NCBI GenBank assembly: GCA_029532625.1
Contig: JARFXM010000006.1
Span: 1,178,001 to 1,242,000 of the forward strand
DNA from: Lomentospora prolificans
Taxonomy: Eukaryota > Ascomycota > Sordariomycetes > Microascales > Microascaceae
DNA length: 64,000 nt
Reading direction: 5' to 3'
In this document: piece after piece, positions 44,795 through 54,629 of the stretch
Position numbering within the stretch: the stretch's first letter is position 1
How the letters are laid out: each line of letters opens with the position of its first letter
The notes under the pieces: generated by a model
What the model was told of the DNA's origin: nothing
Database searches by the model: none
What the model saw: only the letters and a program-made list of their open reading frames with translations
Translations under genes and position numbers: made by a program

Positions 44795-47700
44795 ATGGCG
44801 GGATCTGACGGTCAAGGCGGTGCAGGCCCCGACTTGTTGAAACGAGCTACCCAGGCTCTAATGATGTCTAAGTAAGTATCGGAATTATTTTTCCTCTTGT
44901 TGGATCAATCTATCGTTGCAATTTTTTTTTGTTAGACCTGTTTGGTCTTGCCTTGCAAACGTCGTCTAGCTCGGTTGCTTTTGCCCCATCTCAGCACCCG
45001 CTTCCACCTATTTCGTGAACCTCGCCTCGGCCTCCATTTGCTCTTCCTCTTTTTCTCTCCTTCTCTCTAGGCTTGCAATCGCTCTCCTTTGCCTAAGCTA
45101 GGCTTTCTTCACCGGTACCTCCACCGTTCTATCTCAATTCCCCGACTTCGAGACGGAGTCGACCAGGATCTGGCTCCCGCCATTATCCTAGTGCCCCCTC
45201 TAGAGGCTGTGCTGGGCTTTTGGGCCTAAGAAAGAGCTTCCAGAATGCTGCCAGCCTATTTAGCCAATATCTGATATTGGCCACAGCGCACTCTGATTCA
45301 TCCCTGCCTTTTCAACCAAAGCCTATCATCCTTACTACCCGTCCGGGTTAGATGGGAGGTTTCATTTTCAATCCCTTCCCTACCCTTGCCTATCTGCAAC
45401 TTCCAGTCTTTCCACCCCGCCTCCACCTCCTCCTACCCTGTACCTCGCTTTTTCAGGCACAGCCAGCGCTGCAGTAGGGTACGGGGAATATGTGGTGGTG
45501 GCCGTCCCGTACAGGTACCGGAAAACAGCGCGGGAAGCCCATCCCCCAACCATATTTCGCGCTTGCTCCAGAGAATACATCCTGGATATAGTAGGTGAAC
45601 TGAGATCTGCGTTTTCGCGCTCTAGTCCGGGTTTACACGAGAGCTGTGGGTTTAGACTCAGTCCGTACACCTCGTTGTCACCGGGGCTCGGGGCCTGCAA
45701 GTGCTAGCACTCAAGAGTAGTATGGCATGATGAAGGGGACTGTGCTGGGGTTGCGGCAGACGAGAAAAACTTGCACATGTTGGAAAAGCTCGGTTCACAT
45801 CCCTAGCTGGGCACCAATGCGCGGGTGAGCTTTTTCGACGAACCGGAACCTTGAGCCTCCTCGTTCTCATTACGACCATTCCCGCCCACGGGCCAGTGCT
45901 CGGGAATTGCAGGCACCGTATCTGGCCCGAAGGAGGCTAGGTTCTCCAAAATCACTCATGCGACTTGATATACAGGCCGTCCTCCCTCCGGCCAAATACG
46001 GTACACCAGTACTTGGGCCCTACTACCACACCCGTCTTGCTAGTGGGCAATTCTTGCGACTACATTGCAGGCCCCCCCTTCTCTCCCCGGGCCCCGGACC
46101 TATCCATGCCTATAGTGGCATCGTGGGTTCTCACTCGCCAGCCCAGCGAGCCGTCTGGTCACTTGTACCCAATCCCTCCGATTCCAAAGTCCACAATCCA
46201 GTCAGGATATACTTTACGCTATCTGCCCTTGGTGCGGTTGGCGGTCCTCTTGGATGACTGAGATGTTCCAACCCTCGGGACCCCACTCGCTCTCTCCTCG
46301 GCCACATGGCTAGCTAGCGTCGATGACCAGGGTACTTGTCAGGATTGAAAAATCCCTACCTGCAACTTCTTCTTCTCGTCTTCAATTATGCCTTCTCTAT
46401 CCAGGCACCTTCTTGCTGCCAGCGTTCCGCGGTGTTCCACGGTCATTGGAAGATCGTCGCAATCAGCTGGGCGCATGATTTCTTGAGAAGTTTCCGGATG
46501 CTTGACTGTCCGCGTCTCGATTCCATCCGCCATCACCTAGTTCTTGGCTCTCGTCATGAGCTCACATTTTCGCCAACCTTTGTGATGCGTCCTCCTCGTT
46601 CTGCTTTTCAGAGTTGTGATTTCTACTAGTCGCCAGCCCGGCTTGCGCACGCTGTCCCCCCCCCTCATCCTTTGCCTTTGCGCCTCATCTAATCTCCCTT
46701 CTTTCTCATTGTTCCTCTTATTATCAAACCTGCTTGGCGAATCCCAATCCGTTGCCAGGATGGACAAGATTAACCGAATACCTAGGACCGCTGCGGCGAC
46801 TGACGAAGAGAGCAGTGAGCAGCTGGGCTACGAAACTCCGCGCTCTGGTGTAGCCACCCCACGACCCGACTTACACGACAAGAGATTACCAGGCATAGCC
46901 ACAAATTATGGCCAGGTTGGTCCCGCCTCTTCTATCCAAGTTCAGGTGTCTACCGCCCATAGTCATCCCGAGTCTGCGTTGGAAGTGGATGCGAAGGCGG
47001 CGAGTGACGCGTGCCAGACTCAATCTCAGAATTCCGAGCCGCAAGCCTCTTTACCTACCGAAACCCTAGCCTCCTTGCTGGACGACAGTGGCCCACAGTC
47101 CACCAAGTCTCAAAAGGCAGCCTCTCAGCCCCAGCCTCTCCCTTCACCACCTCCGTCTCAACGGTCATCTTGCGGCCCGTTTGACCCGGGCGTATCAGTA
47201 GATGCGGGAGGCCTGAAACCAGCTCCCTCTGCTGCACGCCGGTTTCTTGTGAGCCATGCTGGCACTGATGGCCGTTCTCTGCCCTCAACGCCTACTTCCC
47301 CACCGAGCAACGCGACTCCCTTGACGAGCGTCGTGACGGCACAAGCTGTCGCTCCCTCCTACCCTTCTTTTCACGAATCTGCTCGCGGCGGCGCTCTCCC
47401 TTCCCCTTCTCTCACTAGTACTTGCACCACTTCCTTGCAGTCATCTCAAACAGCACCCCCCACCCCAACCCACTCTCGTGCTAGCTCCGCAATGTCGGGT
47501 CTTCGAGGATGGTTTTCATTTGACAGCGTGAGAATGCTGACCAAGGCTTTCAAGAGCGGCCCGACGACCCCCACTCGAGCGCTCTCCGCTGCTCAGCCCT
47601 CCCAGGCCGATTACAAGAATGGCTCAATTTCTAGCGGTCTCGATGTTAGCCGCTCGCAGACACCCAAGCTACCCACTGGAGCGCAGGCTCCAGCTGCCAA

Positions 47701-49547
47701 GGGCAGATTGACAATCAAGATTACTGAGGCCCGGTCGATCAAGAAGAGCCGAGACCCGTACGTTGTCGCCGTCTTCCAGCGAAGCGAGCTTATCTCGGGT
47801 GGCCCGAGGCCTGAGGAAAATGACGAAGAGACCCCTCCTGTACCCGCATTTCCTGTGATAGGAGGCCTGCCAATTCAACGACAAGGCAGCGACTCGGGCC
47901 GGATCCCCATGGCCATTCCGATGAGGAGCCGACAAAGCAGCAACACGAGTGTAACCGATTATACAACCTTCCGGAACCGTAATTCTCGGAGGTCATTCGC
48001 AAACCCGAAGTGGGACGCCGAAGCTGTTTTGTACGTATTTGTCTCGGTTACTTTCCCACAGACACGGATGGTTTGATATCTAACTCATGGATAGTGATGT
48101 TGTTGACTCAGACCTCCTGGTGGATATCTCCGTATATGACCACGGCTCTACAGGAGAGAATTTCTTAGGTCACGTTGATTTCCAGGCCAGCCTGGACCCT
48201 GACAAGCCTGTCAGCGGCTGGTTTCAATTGCAAGGCCATGCCGATACCGATGCGGAAAATGCGCCGACCGGAGAGGTATATGTCGAAGCAAGCTACCAGA
48301 AGTCGGAGCGGAAGCATCTAGGGCCCGAAGACTTCCAGATTTTGAGGCTCATTGGACGCGGAACCTTCGGACAGGTCTATCAAGTACGAAAGAAGGATAC
48401 CGAACGCATCTACGCCATGAAGGTCTTGTCCAAGAAGGTTATTGTGCAGAAAAAGGAAGTTGCCCACACCGTGGGCGAGAGAAATATCCTTGTGCGGACT
48501 GCCACCTCGGACTCTCCTTTTATAGTGGGTCTCAAGTTCTCCTTCCAGACTCCATCCGATTTATATCTCGTAACCGACTACATGTCTGGCGGAGAGCTCT
48601 TTTGGCATCTACAGAAAGAGGGGCGGTTCGACGAAAAGAGGGCGAAATTCTACATCGCAGAGCTCATTCTCGCAATCCAACACCTACACCAGAATGATAT
48701 TGTGTATCGCGATCTCAAGCCCGAGAATATCCTGCTCGACGCGAATGGTCACATCGCGCTGTGCGATTTTGGCCTTTCAAAAGCCAATCTCACGAAGAAT
48801 GACACGACCAACACTTTCTGCGGTACTACCGAATATCTCGCCCCTGAGGTACTTCTAGACGAATCAGGCTACACGAAAATGGTTGATTTCTGGTCCCTTG
48901 GCGTTTTGGTTTTCGAAATGTGCTGTGGCTGGAGCCCCTTCTATGCAGACGATACCCAGCAAATGTACAAGAACATCGCGTTTGGGAAGGTGAAGTTCCC
49001 GCAAAGGGCACTTTCTCAGGATGGAAAGAACTTTGTGAAGGGACTGCTTAACCGAAATCCGCGACACCGACTCGGTGCCATTGATGACGCGGAAGAGCTT
49101 AAGCGACATCCGTTCTTCTCGGACATCGACTGGGACCTCCTCGCTAAGAAGTTGATTACACCACCCTTTAAGCCCAAGTTGAAGTCGGAGACTGACGTCT
49201 CATATTTTGACCCCGAATTCACCAACGCGCTTGACAATAGCGGATCACTACATGAGCGAGCTGCGGCTTTGGCGAGGGGCTTTGCAACATCGACACCACT
49301 GTCTCCCTCGGTGCAGGCAAACTTCCAGGGCTTCACATATGTGGACGAGAGCGCGCTCGAAGAGAACATGAGGGACAGATACGATGATGAGGATATGAGT
49401 GATGCTCACCATGAGAGCCGACGAGACGAGGACGATGACTGGGATAATTTAGATGATATGGATCTGAGGCGAGGAGGAAATAGGATGAGTGGGATTGTGC
49501 GGACAAACAATACGGACGAGCACATGTTAGGGCATTTCGAAGATTAG
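44795..49547 (+). CDS. SCH9: Sch9-type AGC protein kinase with C2 domain, 3 exons
   Basis: Proposed exons are 44795-44871, 46759-48030 and 48095-49547, giving 933 residues with phases that agree. Residues 27-335 are Ser/Pro-rich and disordered. A C2-like domain follows, at about 340-510. The AGC kinase starts near 530: GRGTFGQV from G537, ATP lysine K559, HRD-equivalent YRDLKPEN with D656, DFG D674, activation-loop T690 in NTFCGTTEY, turn motif TPLSPS near 851, and hydrophobic motif FQGFTY with T864. Every catalytic residue is intact. Sch9 is the TORC1 target that couples nutrients to ribosome synthesis, growth and stress; T864 is the predicted TORC1 site and T690 the PDK1-type site. The 26-residue first exon with its 1887-nt intron is inferred from donor and frame. 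An alternative start is ATG 46760. Confidence 0.88.
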
Positions 49548-49799
49548 CTGTTTGCCATAACTAGTTGACGTCTTATTGTCCACGGCTTGTCACAGTCTCT
49601 ACTCTCCCTCTCGTCTCCGTCCTCGCGCCCCTCACGCACTTGTTAAGCATCACGAACTGCGAGCAGTAGTGGAGCCTTCATATCGACGTTACCCACATAC
49701 CTCTACGCCGCTCCCGCAAGTCCCGTTGGCTCCCCTATTCCGTCTCATCTTGTAACCAACATTTCTGCTTTTGCCGCCCCCCCCCCCCCCCCCCCCAAC

Positions 49800-49853
<54 letters not shown>

Positions 49854-50984
49854 AATACACAAAGAAGAGCGAAAAGAAAAAGGTCATCAGATTGCACTGT
49901 TGTGCATGCGTACTCGTGTCGTTTGAGGCGGGTAACGCCAGGCTTCCACCCGCTTTCATCTGTGTTCATTCGAATAATCAGTGAAACGCTGGTATACGAC
50001 TTGCAAGTTTCGGGAATCGTTTATACGCTCGTTTCATTTTTTTTTTTTCCTTAATAACATTTGCTTCGGGAAGCGGTCCCTCCTTGGCAGGCACGAAGAC
50101 AAACGAAAAACTGAAATATCATGGTATACTTTGCATAGGGGTGGTTGATCTCGCATGAGTGAAGCAAAGGGACTCTTAATATCTTGGTTGTGCCTTAACT
50201 TTACCCCCTTCGCTTGCGTGCGGATGGCCTGGCGTTTATATCTTACCTTTTTCTGCTTTTCTTCTGCTCGCATATTCTTTCCTGCTTCCCCCCTCTTTTA
50301 TGTTTCCCCTTCTTCTTTCTCAAACCTCTTTTTTTCTTCACGCACTGCTAGAAGAGGAATTCGAGTATTATTCTTTTCTCATTAGCGCCGGCATAGGTTA
50401 GGTGAATTTTCCCAAGGGGTCATGGATGATTTGCGTCAAGGGCTATATGGACAGATGCGGATGCGGATACGAAAGGATGGGAGCACTGTATGATTGTTTT
50501 ATAGGTCGGGGAGAAAACGAAGAGAATAAAATCATTGGTCATCGAACTATGCTATTCCTTCACCTATAAGGTGGCTCACTGGCGTGTCATGGTTCCTAAG
50601 TTCGTTATAGATGAGGTTACCCAGACACAACGATATATCAGAGCGCCTAAATTCTCCGCAGTTATGCTCCTGCCCGTTGTCTGGGCTCCTCGATAGTACA
50701 AATCGAGGATTGTCATCAGCATGTCGAGTCGGAGGATGGTAAGAGTCAACAAAGCTTTGTGTTTGACATTTCTCGAAGAGAGATCTAAGAATACACACGG
50801 ATTACCGACGTCTTTAATCCCACTTCCCCCTTACGAAGGGCATCCTACTGTACCTGGTCCTGAAAGACGCAGATGCTCTGGTTCCACCTCCAAAGTTCCA
50901 CAACGTCACCATCAACCTCCGGCTTGATATACACCAACGCTTTCCACTTTTACGCCTTTTCCCCTTCATCTTGTGAGCAAGGAT
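49548..50984. other. Convergent 3' intergenic region after SCH9
   Basis: About 1.4 kb containing the C20/A51 composite at 49777. Pyrimidine-rich stretches follow near 50240-50350. No supportable gene. Confidence 0.5.
49777..49851 (+). repeat. Composite tract C20-AACC-A51
   Basis: Twenty C, AACC and 51 uninterrupted A. It is the longest homopolymer in the window and has the same structure as the tract at 25495. It lies about 230 bp downstream of the SCH9 stop, probably at or beyond its 3' end. Confidence 0.95.
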
Positions 50985-51961
50985 TTAGTGGGCGGCCTCC
51001 TCCTCAGCCTCTTCGGTCTCGAGCCAATCCTCGACGACGGGGGCACCACCGGCGCCGGTAGCCGCAGCGTCGGCGCCCTCGACATCGACAGCCATGCTCT
51101 CATACTCCTTGAGGCTGCTAGCGAGGTCGGCCTCCTCAGGAGAGATGGGGGTCTTGGGGAGGTTGAAGACCTGAACCTGGCCGTCGGCGTCAGACTCCTT
51201 GACGACGGGGGTCTTGTAGGCCTTGAGTTCACGGAGGTAGAGCTCCTGGACGAAATCGGCTGTGCATGGGGAATTCGTAATGTTAGCAATGTCCGGGCGG
51301 TTATGATAGTTGCGTTCCTAGGTTGGATGAGAGGTGTCATGGTTGGGAAGGTCGAGGGTTGAGGGATAAAAGCAGAAACGAGATTGTAATGATGTCGCCA
51401 AATTGGCTTAGACGAGGCTGTTGGTGCCGTCCGTGGAAGCAAAAACAGGCTCAGATGTTTAGACGAACATGCTAGCAAATTGCCTACTCACCTCTGCGCA
51501 CCGCCGTCGGGGCGACGTACATCCTCGCTTGAGTGGCAGTGGCGTATCCCCTGGACATCCTCGAGATGGTCGAGACGGCCGACCGAGCACCCTACAAAAA
51601 AACAGTTTCATCAGCCTATGGATTCGACCTCGAATTGAATTAACTCCATCTCAGATTCCGCGCCCAATTGTTCTTCAATTTCGTTCCCTTCGACCGGCCA
51701 ATCGCGCCGCGCCGCACTCGTGTAATATTTCAATCGTTGTTTTGATCGTGGATGGTTTGTTTTCGTAGCTCCGCTTCCGGCTGAGGGTGGTGTTCTCGAG
51801 GTGTAAAAAAATATCGCCCATTCCTCCGAGGTCGTTCCTCCCAATCCCGAAATTTCCCTCGCGGCGTCTTTATCTTTGGGGAGGGAGGGGGGGGAGTGTT
51901 TTGCAAAAACTTTGAAGGGGGGGGATATACGTACGGTGGATCGGACAATCTGTTGAAGCAT
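50985..51961 (-). CDS. ATP14: Mitochondrial ATP synthase subunit H (ATP14), 3 exons
   Basis: On the minus strand the exons are 51961-51935, 51591-51492 and 51259-50985, giving 133 residues. Introns of 343 and 232 nt have GTACGT and GTGAGT donors, and phases agree. The first exon is only nine codons. Residues 1-42 are Arg/Ser-rich and lack acids, as expected for a mitochondrial presequence ending VAPTAVRR. The mature part starts ADFVQELYLRELKAYKTP, the hallmark of fungal subunit H, followed by a short helix with an acidic, Ala/Gly-rich tail ending EEAEEEAAH. Subunit H is part of the peripheral stalk of F1Fo ATP synthase. A CACGTG box lies about 210 bp upstream of the start, at 52172. The family call is strong because the core motif and C-terminal composition match. 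Confidence 0.9.
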
Positions 51962-52509
51962 CTTGACTTTATTGTTTTGATCTGGGAGGAAGAAGGGGGG
52001 AGGGAGGGTCCGAGATGCGATTCGATGGGTCAGGAGAGGGTTTTCCAGTGGTTGCGGCTTTGCGTTTTGAGGATGGGGAGCAAAGATTCGGATTTGACGC
52101 TTGCCAGGTTGCTTTCGCTGGGGCGAATGAAATGTTGGCCTGAGGTTTGAGTTGCCGAGATTTGAAGCGGTCACGTGGGGCCACTCGATCTCACAAGTCA
52201 CTTTTGCAGATGCGCGCCCGTGCTCAACTCTTGTCACTGAAACCAAGGTAAATAAGCAGGGAAATGGGTGTTCGAGTAAGACTTTTTTTTTATTCCTCTC
52301 TAAATGAGGCTGATGAAGGAACCGTAACGGGTATATCTCTTTCTTGTTCTCTATCCATAAAGTCAAGGGGTTCCATGGAATCAATACGTTGACAAGGCCC
52401 GCGATTGAGCTGCCCTTTCCACTCGGTATGCCTAAACGTAAGCACCGACTTCTGAACAAGGTAGTGGTTCTTCTCGATCGAGAAGTTTTAGTTTGCCTAT
52501 CCTCCTCCG
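51962..52509. promoter_or_regulatory. Upstream region of ATP14
   Basis: 548 bp between ATP14 and the next minus-strand gene. It contains CACGTG at 52172-52177. The frame of ATP14 exon 1 stays open upstream for over 100 codons without an ATG, which I treat as leader. Confidence 0.45.
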
Positions 52510-52926
52510 CTAAGCCGAATCACTGTTGTCAAGCTTCTTGGCCTGCTCCTTGTATTTCTGTAACTGTTCCCAGAGCCTGTTCTCATGATCCTTGGTCATG
52601 CCGGGAGGGCAACTAGCCGTGATGTTTGGCTTGGGAGCGAGAGGATCGGGAAAATCAGCTTCGTTAAGACCAACGTTAGCCGCCTAGGGGGATGAAGGGT
52701 CAAATGGCCAAAGCCTAAAAAGAAGATCCCACATACGAAGGTCTGTGGGGATTCTATCTCATCGCGGACACAAATAGGGAACAGCAGTGGGCGAGCTCGG
52801 GCACTTACAGATCCTCCACGACGGGTCGACGGTGAGATAGCGCGGGCCTTCCTGTCCAGCGGCGTTCTCTTTCTCCAGCCCAGCCTTATCGGGGTGGACG
52901 CGCCCGAATCGGCGACGGTCTGCCAT
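52510..52926 (-). CDS. Small unidentified conserved-looking protein, 2 exons, splice site uncertain
   Basis: On the minus strand exon 1 is 52926-52809 (39 codons plus one base). It encodes MADRRRFGRVHPDKAGLEKE and then GPRYLTVDPSWRI. A GTAAGT donor follows. The downstream segment encodes DFPDPLAPKPNITASCPPGM, then TKDHENRLWEQLQKYKEQAK and a short tail to the stop at 52510. Frame is restored by an unusual AAG acceptor (exon 2 high end 52658), giving 88 residues. The obvious CCCCTAG acceptor at 52684 reads AANVGLNEADFPD but is out of phase with exon 1. A very small intermediate exon or an alternative donor could reconcile this. The composition suggests a small soluble basic protein, possibly mitochondrial, but I do not recognise it. 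Confidence 0.55.
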
Positions 52927-53575
52927 TTGTCCTTTTTTCGGGCCCTTTGGTAGATTTCTATTCGGTGCAAGGTAGACGCTATTGTTTGAATTGATTCGTC
53001 GATGGTTACGGGTAGTTCCAGAAAAGCATAGGAGGATCTCTTAAGTGTATGATGGACTCAATGGAGCCAGGCTTGCCTGAAGAAAGGCTGAAGTCGATGC
53101 GGGGCTGTCTTCAAGCTTGTTCGGTACGCGGATTGATTCGCTGGCCAGCGAGAGAAGCAGAGAGCGGTCAAGGCTTCTAAAAGCGAGCTCAAGGTCCATT
53201 GGTGGGCGTTTTTATACGGATGTGCTAGCAGGGTTATAGTGGAATGTAGCCCTGAGGGGCCCTGGATGGGCCCTGGAGGGGACACACATGGCGTCAATTG
53301 ATAGCGCTTGACCCCCTATCTAACCACTAAGTTGACGACTTGAAACCAAGACCGTAATTTGAAAATATTGATCCACAGCCCACCAGGCGCTCACACTCAT
53401 ATCGGTCGCTCATCTTTGTAGTGCCGCAACTGCCCTCCCCCGAATCTCACCATGAACTCATGGATTCTATTATATGAATACACAGCTCACCTTCCTTTGC
53501 ATCACTTAGCATCCCAGCTCTTTATCTGATTATCCCCCCCATCTCCGAATCCGTGCCCCCGCCTTCCATCACGTC
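52927..53575. promoter_or_regulatory. Divergent region between the small protein and the SUZ gene
   Basis: 649 bp, divergently transcribed on both sides. No further gene. It includes GC-rich GGGCCCTGGATGGGCCCTGG words near 53260. Confidence 0.45.
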
Positions 53576-54532
53576 ATGTCCAAGAAGGGGAAGCACGTTC
53601 CCAACGCATGGGACGACGAAGACTGGGAAGCCCTCGCCGATCGCGCCGAGAAGGAAAATGCAAGAGAACCTCAAGATCCAGTCCGGTTAACAAAAACCGA
53701 GCGTCTCGCTCTTCACCGCGAGTCGAATCGCAAGCTATGGGAATCAGCGTAGAGTCTCCCCCCCCTTCTCCCCCCCCTCCTCGGGGGGGCAACCAACGTC
53801 CACAGCTCTCTTCCCCTCTAACTCGTGATCGCTGCCTCTTTTCCCCTCGGATCAGGGAGTCTCCGGAACCTCTGTACTTTGTAGAGGCCAGTTCAAACGT
53901 GCCCCTCGCCACGGCTTACAAGACACAAGTAAAAGTTCTCTCGCGTAAACCGGTTATCGCTAAGCGCGATCCGACGACCGACATGGCCAACTTGGCCATT
54001 GGGAACGACGGAGACGGAGACGACGACGATTGCAAGGAGGAAAAGGAAGTCAAAATGACTCCGGAGGAGCGCATGGCGTTAGAAAAGAGCATTCTCGAAG
54101 AGAAGCAGAGGGCGTACGACGAAGCACGGAGGCGCATCTTTGGCGACGAAGAACCACAAGAAGAGCTGAAGCAGCTTCCCAGGAATGAGGGCGGTCCGTC
54201 GAGGGGGTCCGGCAGAGGTAGGGGAAGGGGGAGGGGGGAGGGGCCGAGGCCGAGGCTTCGCGGGAGCGGGTTCGGGGTCGAATAGGGACGGCGACTCGCG
54301 GGGCGGATCACCAGCGAGACCGGCGCAGTCTGGAGCTCGGGAACTATACGACCCAGGCTATGCGCCAAAGCCGGGGGGAGGCATTCAGAGACCAGATAGC
54401 GCGACACAGGGAAAGCAAGCGTTGTCTAGAGATGGGAGCAAAATATCGGCTATTAGGGAACCTAAAGGGCCTGATGGATCAGGCCGAGGCGGCTTTGGAT
54501 TTGCGCGAAGAGGCACGCGAGGCAGCTCTTGA
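53576..54532 (+). pseudogene. SUZ and SUZ-C domain protein (SZRD1-like) with a frameshift in the RG repeat
   Basis: Exon 1 is 53576-53748 and exon 2 starts at 53856 (intron 107 nt); frame is continuous. The N-terminus reads MSKKGKHVPNAWDDEDWEAL. Near 95-165 lies the SUZ domain, with VKVLSRKPVI, then MTPEERMALEKSILEEKQ and RAYDEARRRIFG. In the first frame the protein then reads Gly-Arg repeats and stops at 54285. The next frame encodes RGRGFAGAGSGSN, then ELYDPGYAPKPGG and the SUZ-C motif IREPKGPDGSGRGGFGFARR, ending 54532. The six-G run at 54233-54238 sits at the switch. With one G fewer the RG repeat and SUZ-C would join in one frame. A 79-nt intron with a weak GTCCGG donor at 54207 is an alternative. 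The family binds RNA. I typed it pseudogene only to flag the break; an assembly error or real splicing is likely. Confidence 0.6.
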
Positions 54533-54629
54533 TATAAAAGCGTCTGTCTATATGCTATATCGTCCAGATTCTAAACGCTACCGAAAATGCTAATAAAACT
54601 ATTCACGACCCCAGATGAAAGCACCAACC

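Noticed and set aside
51611..52459. 282-codon minus-strand open frame covering ATP14 exon 1
   Set aside because: It reads through the 343-nt intron and the leader; only its MLQQIVRST segment belongs to the real gene.
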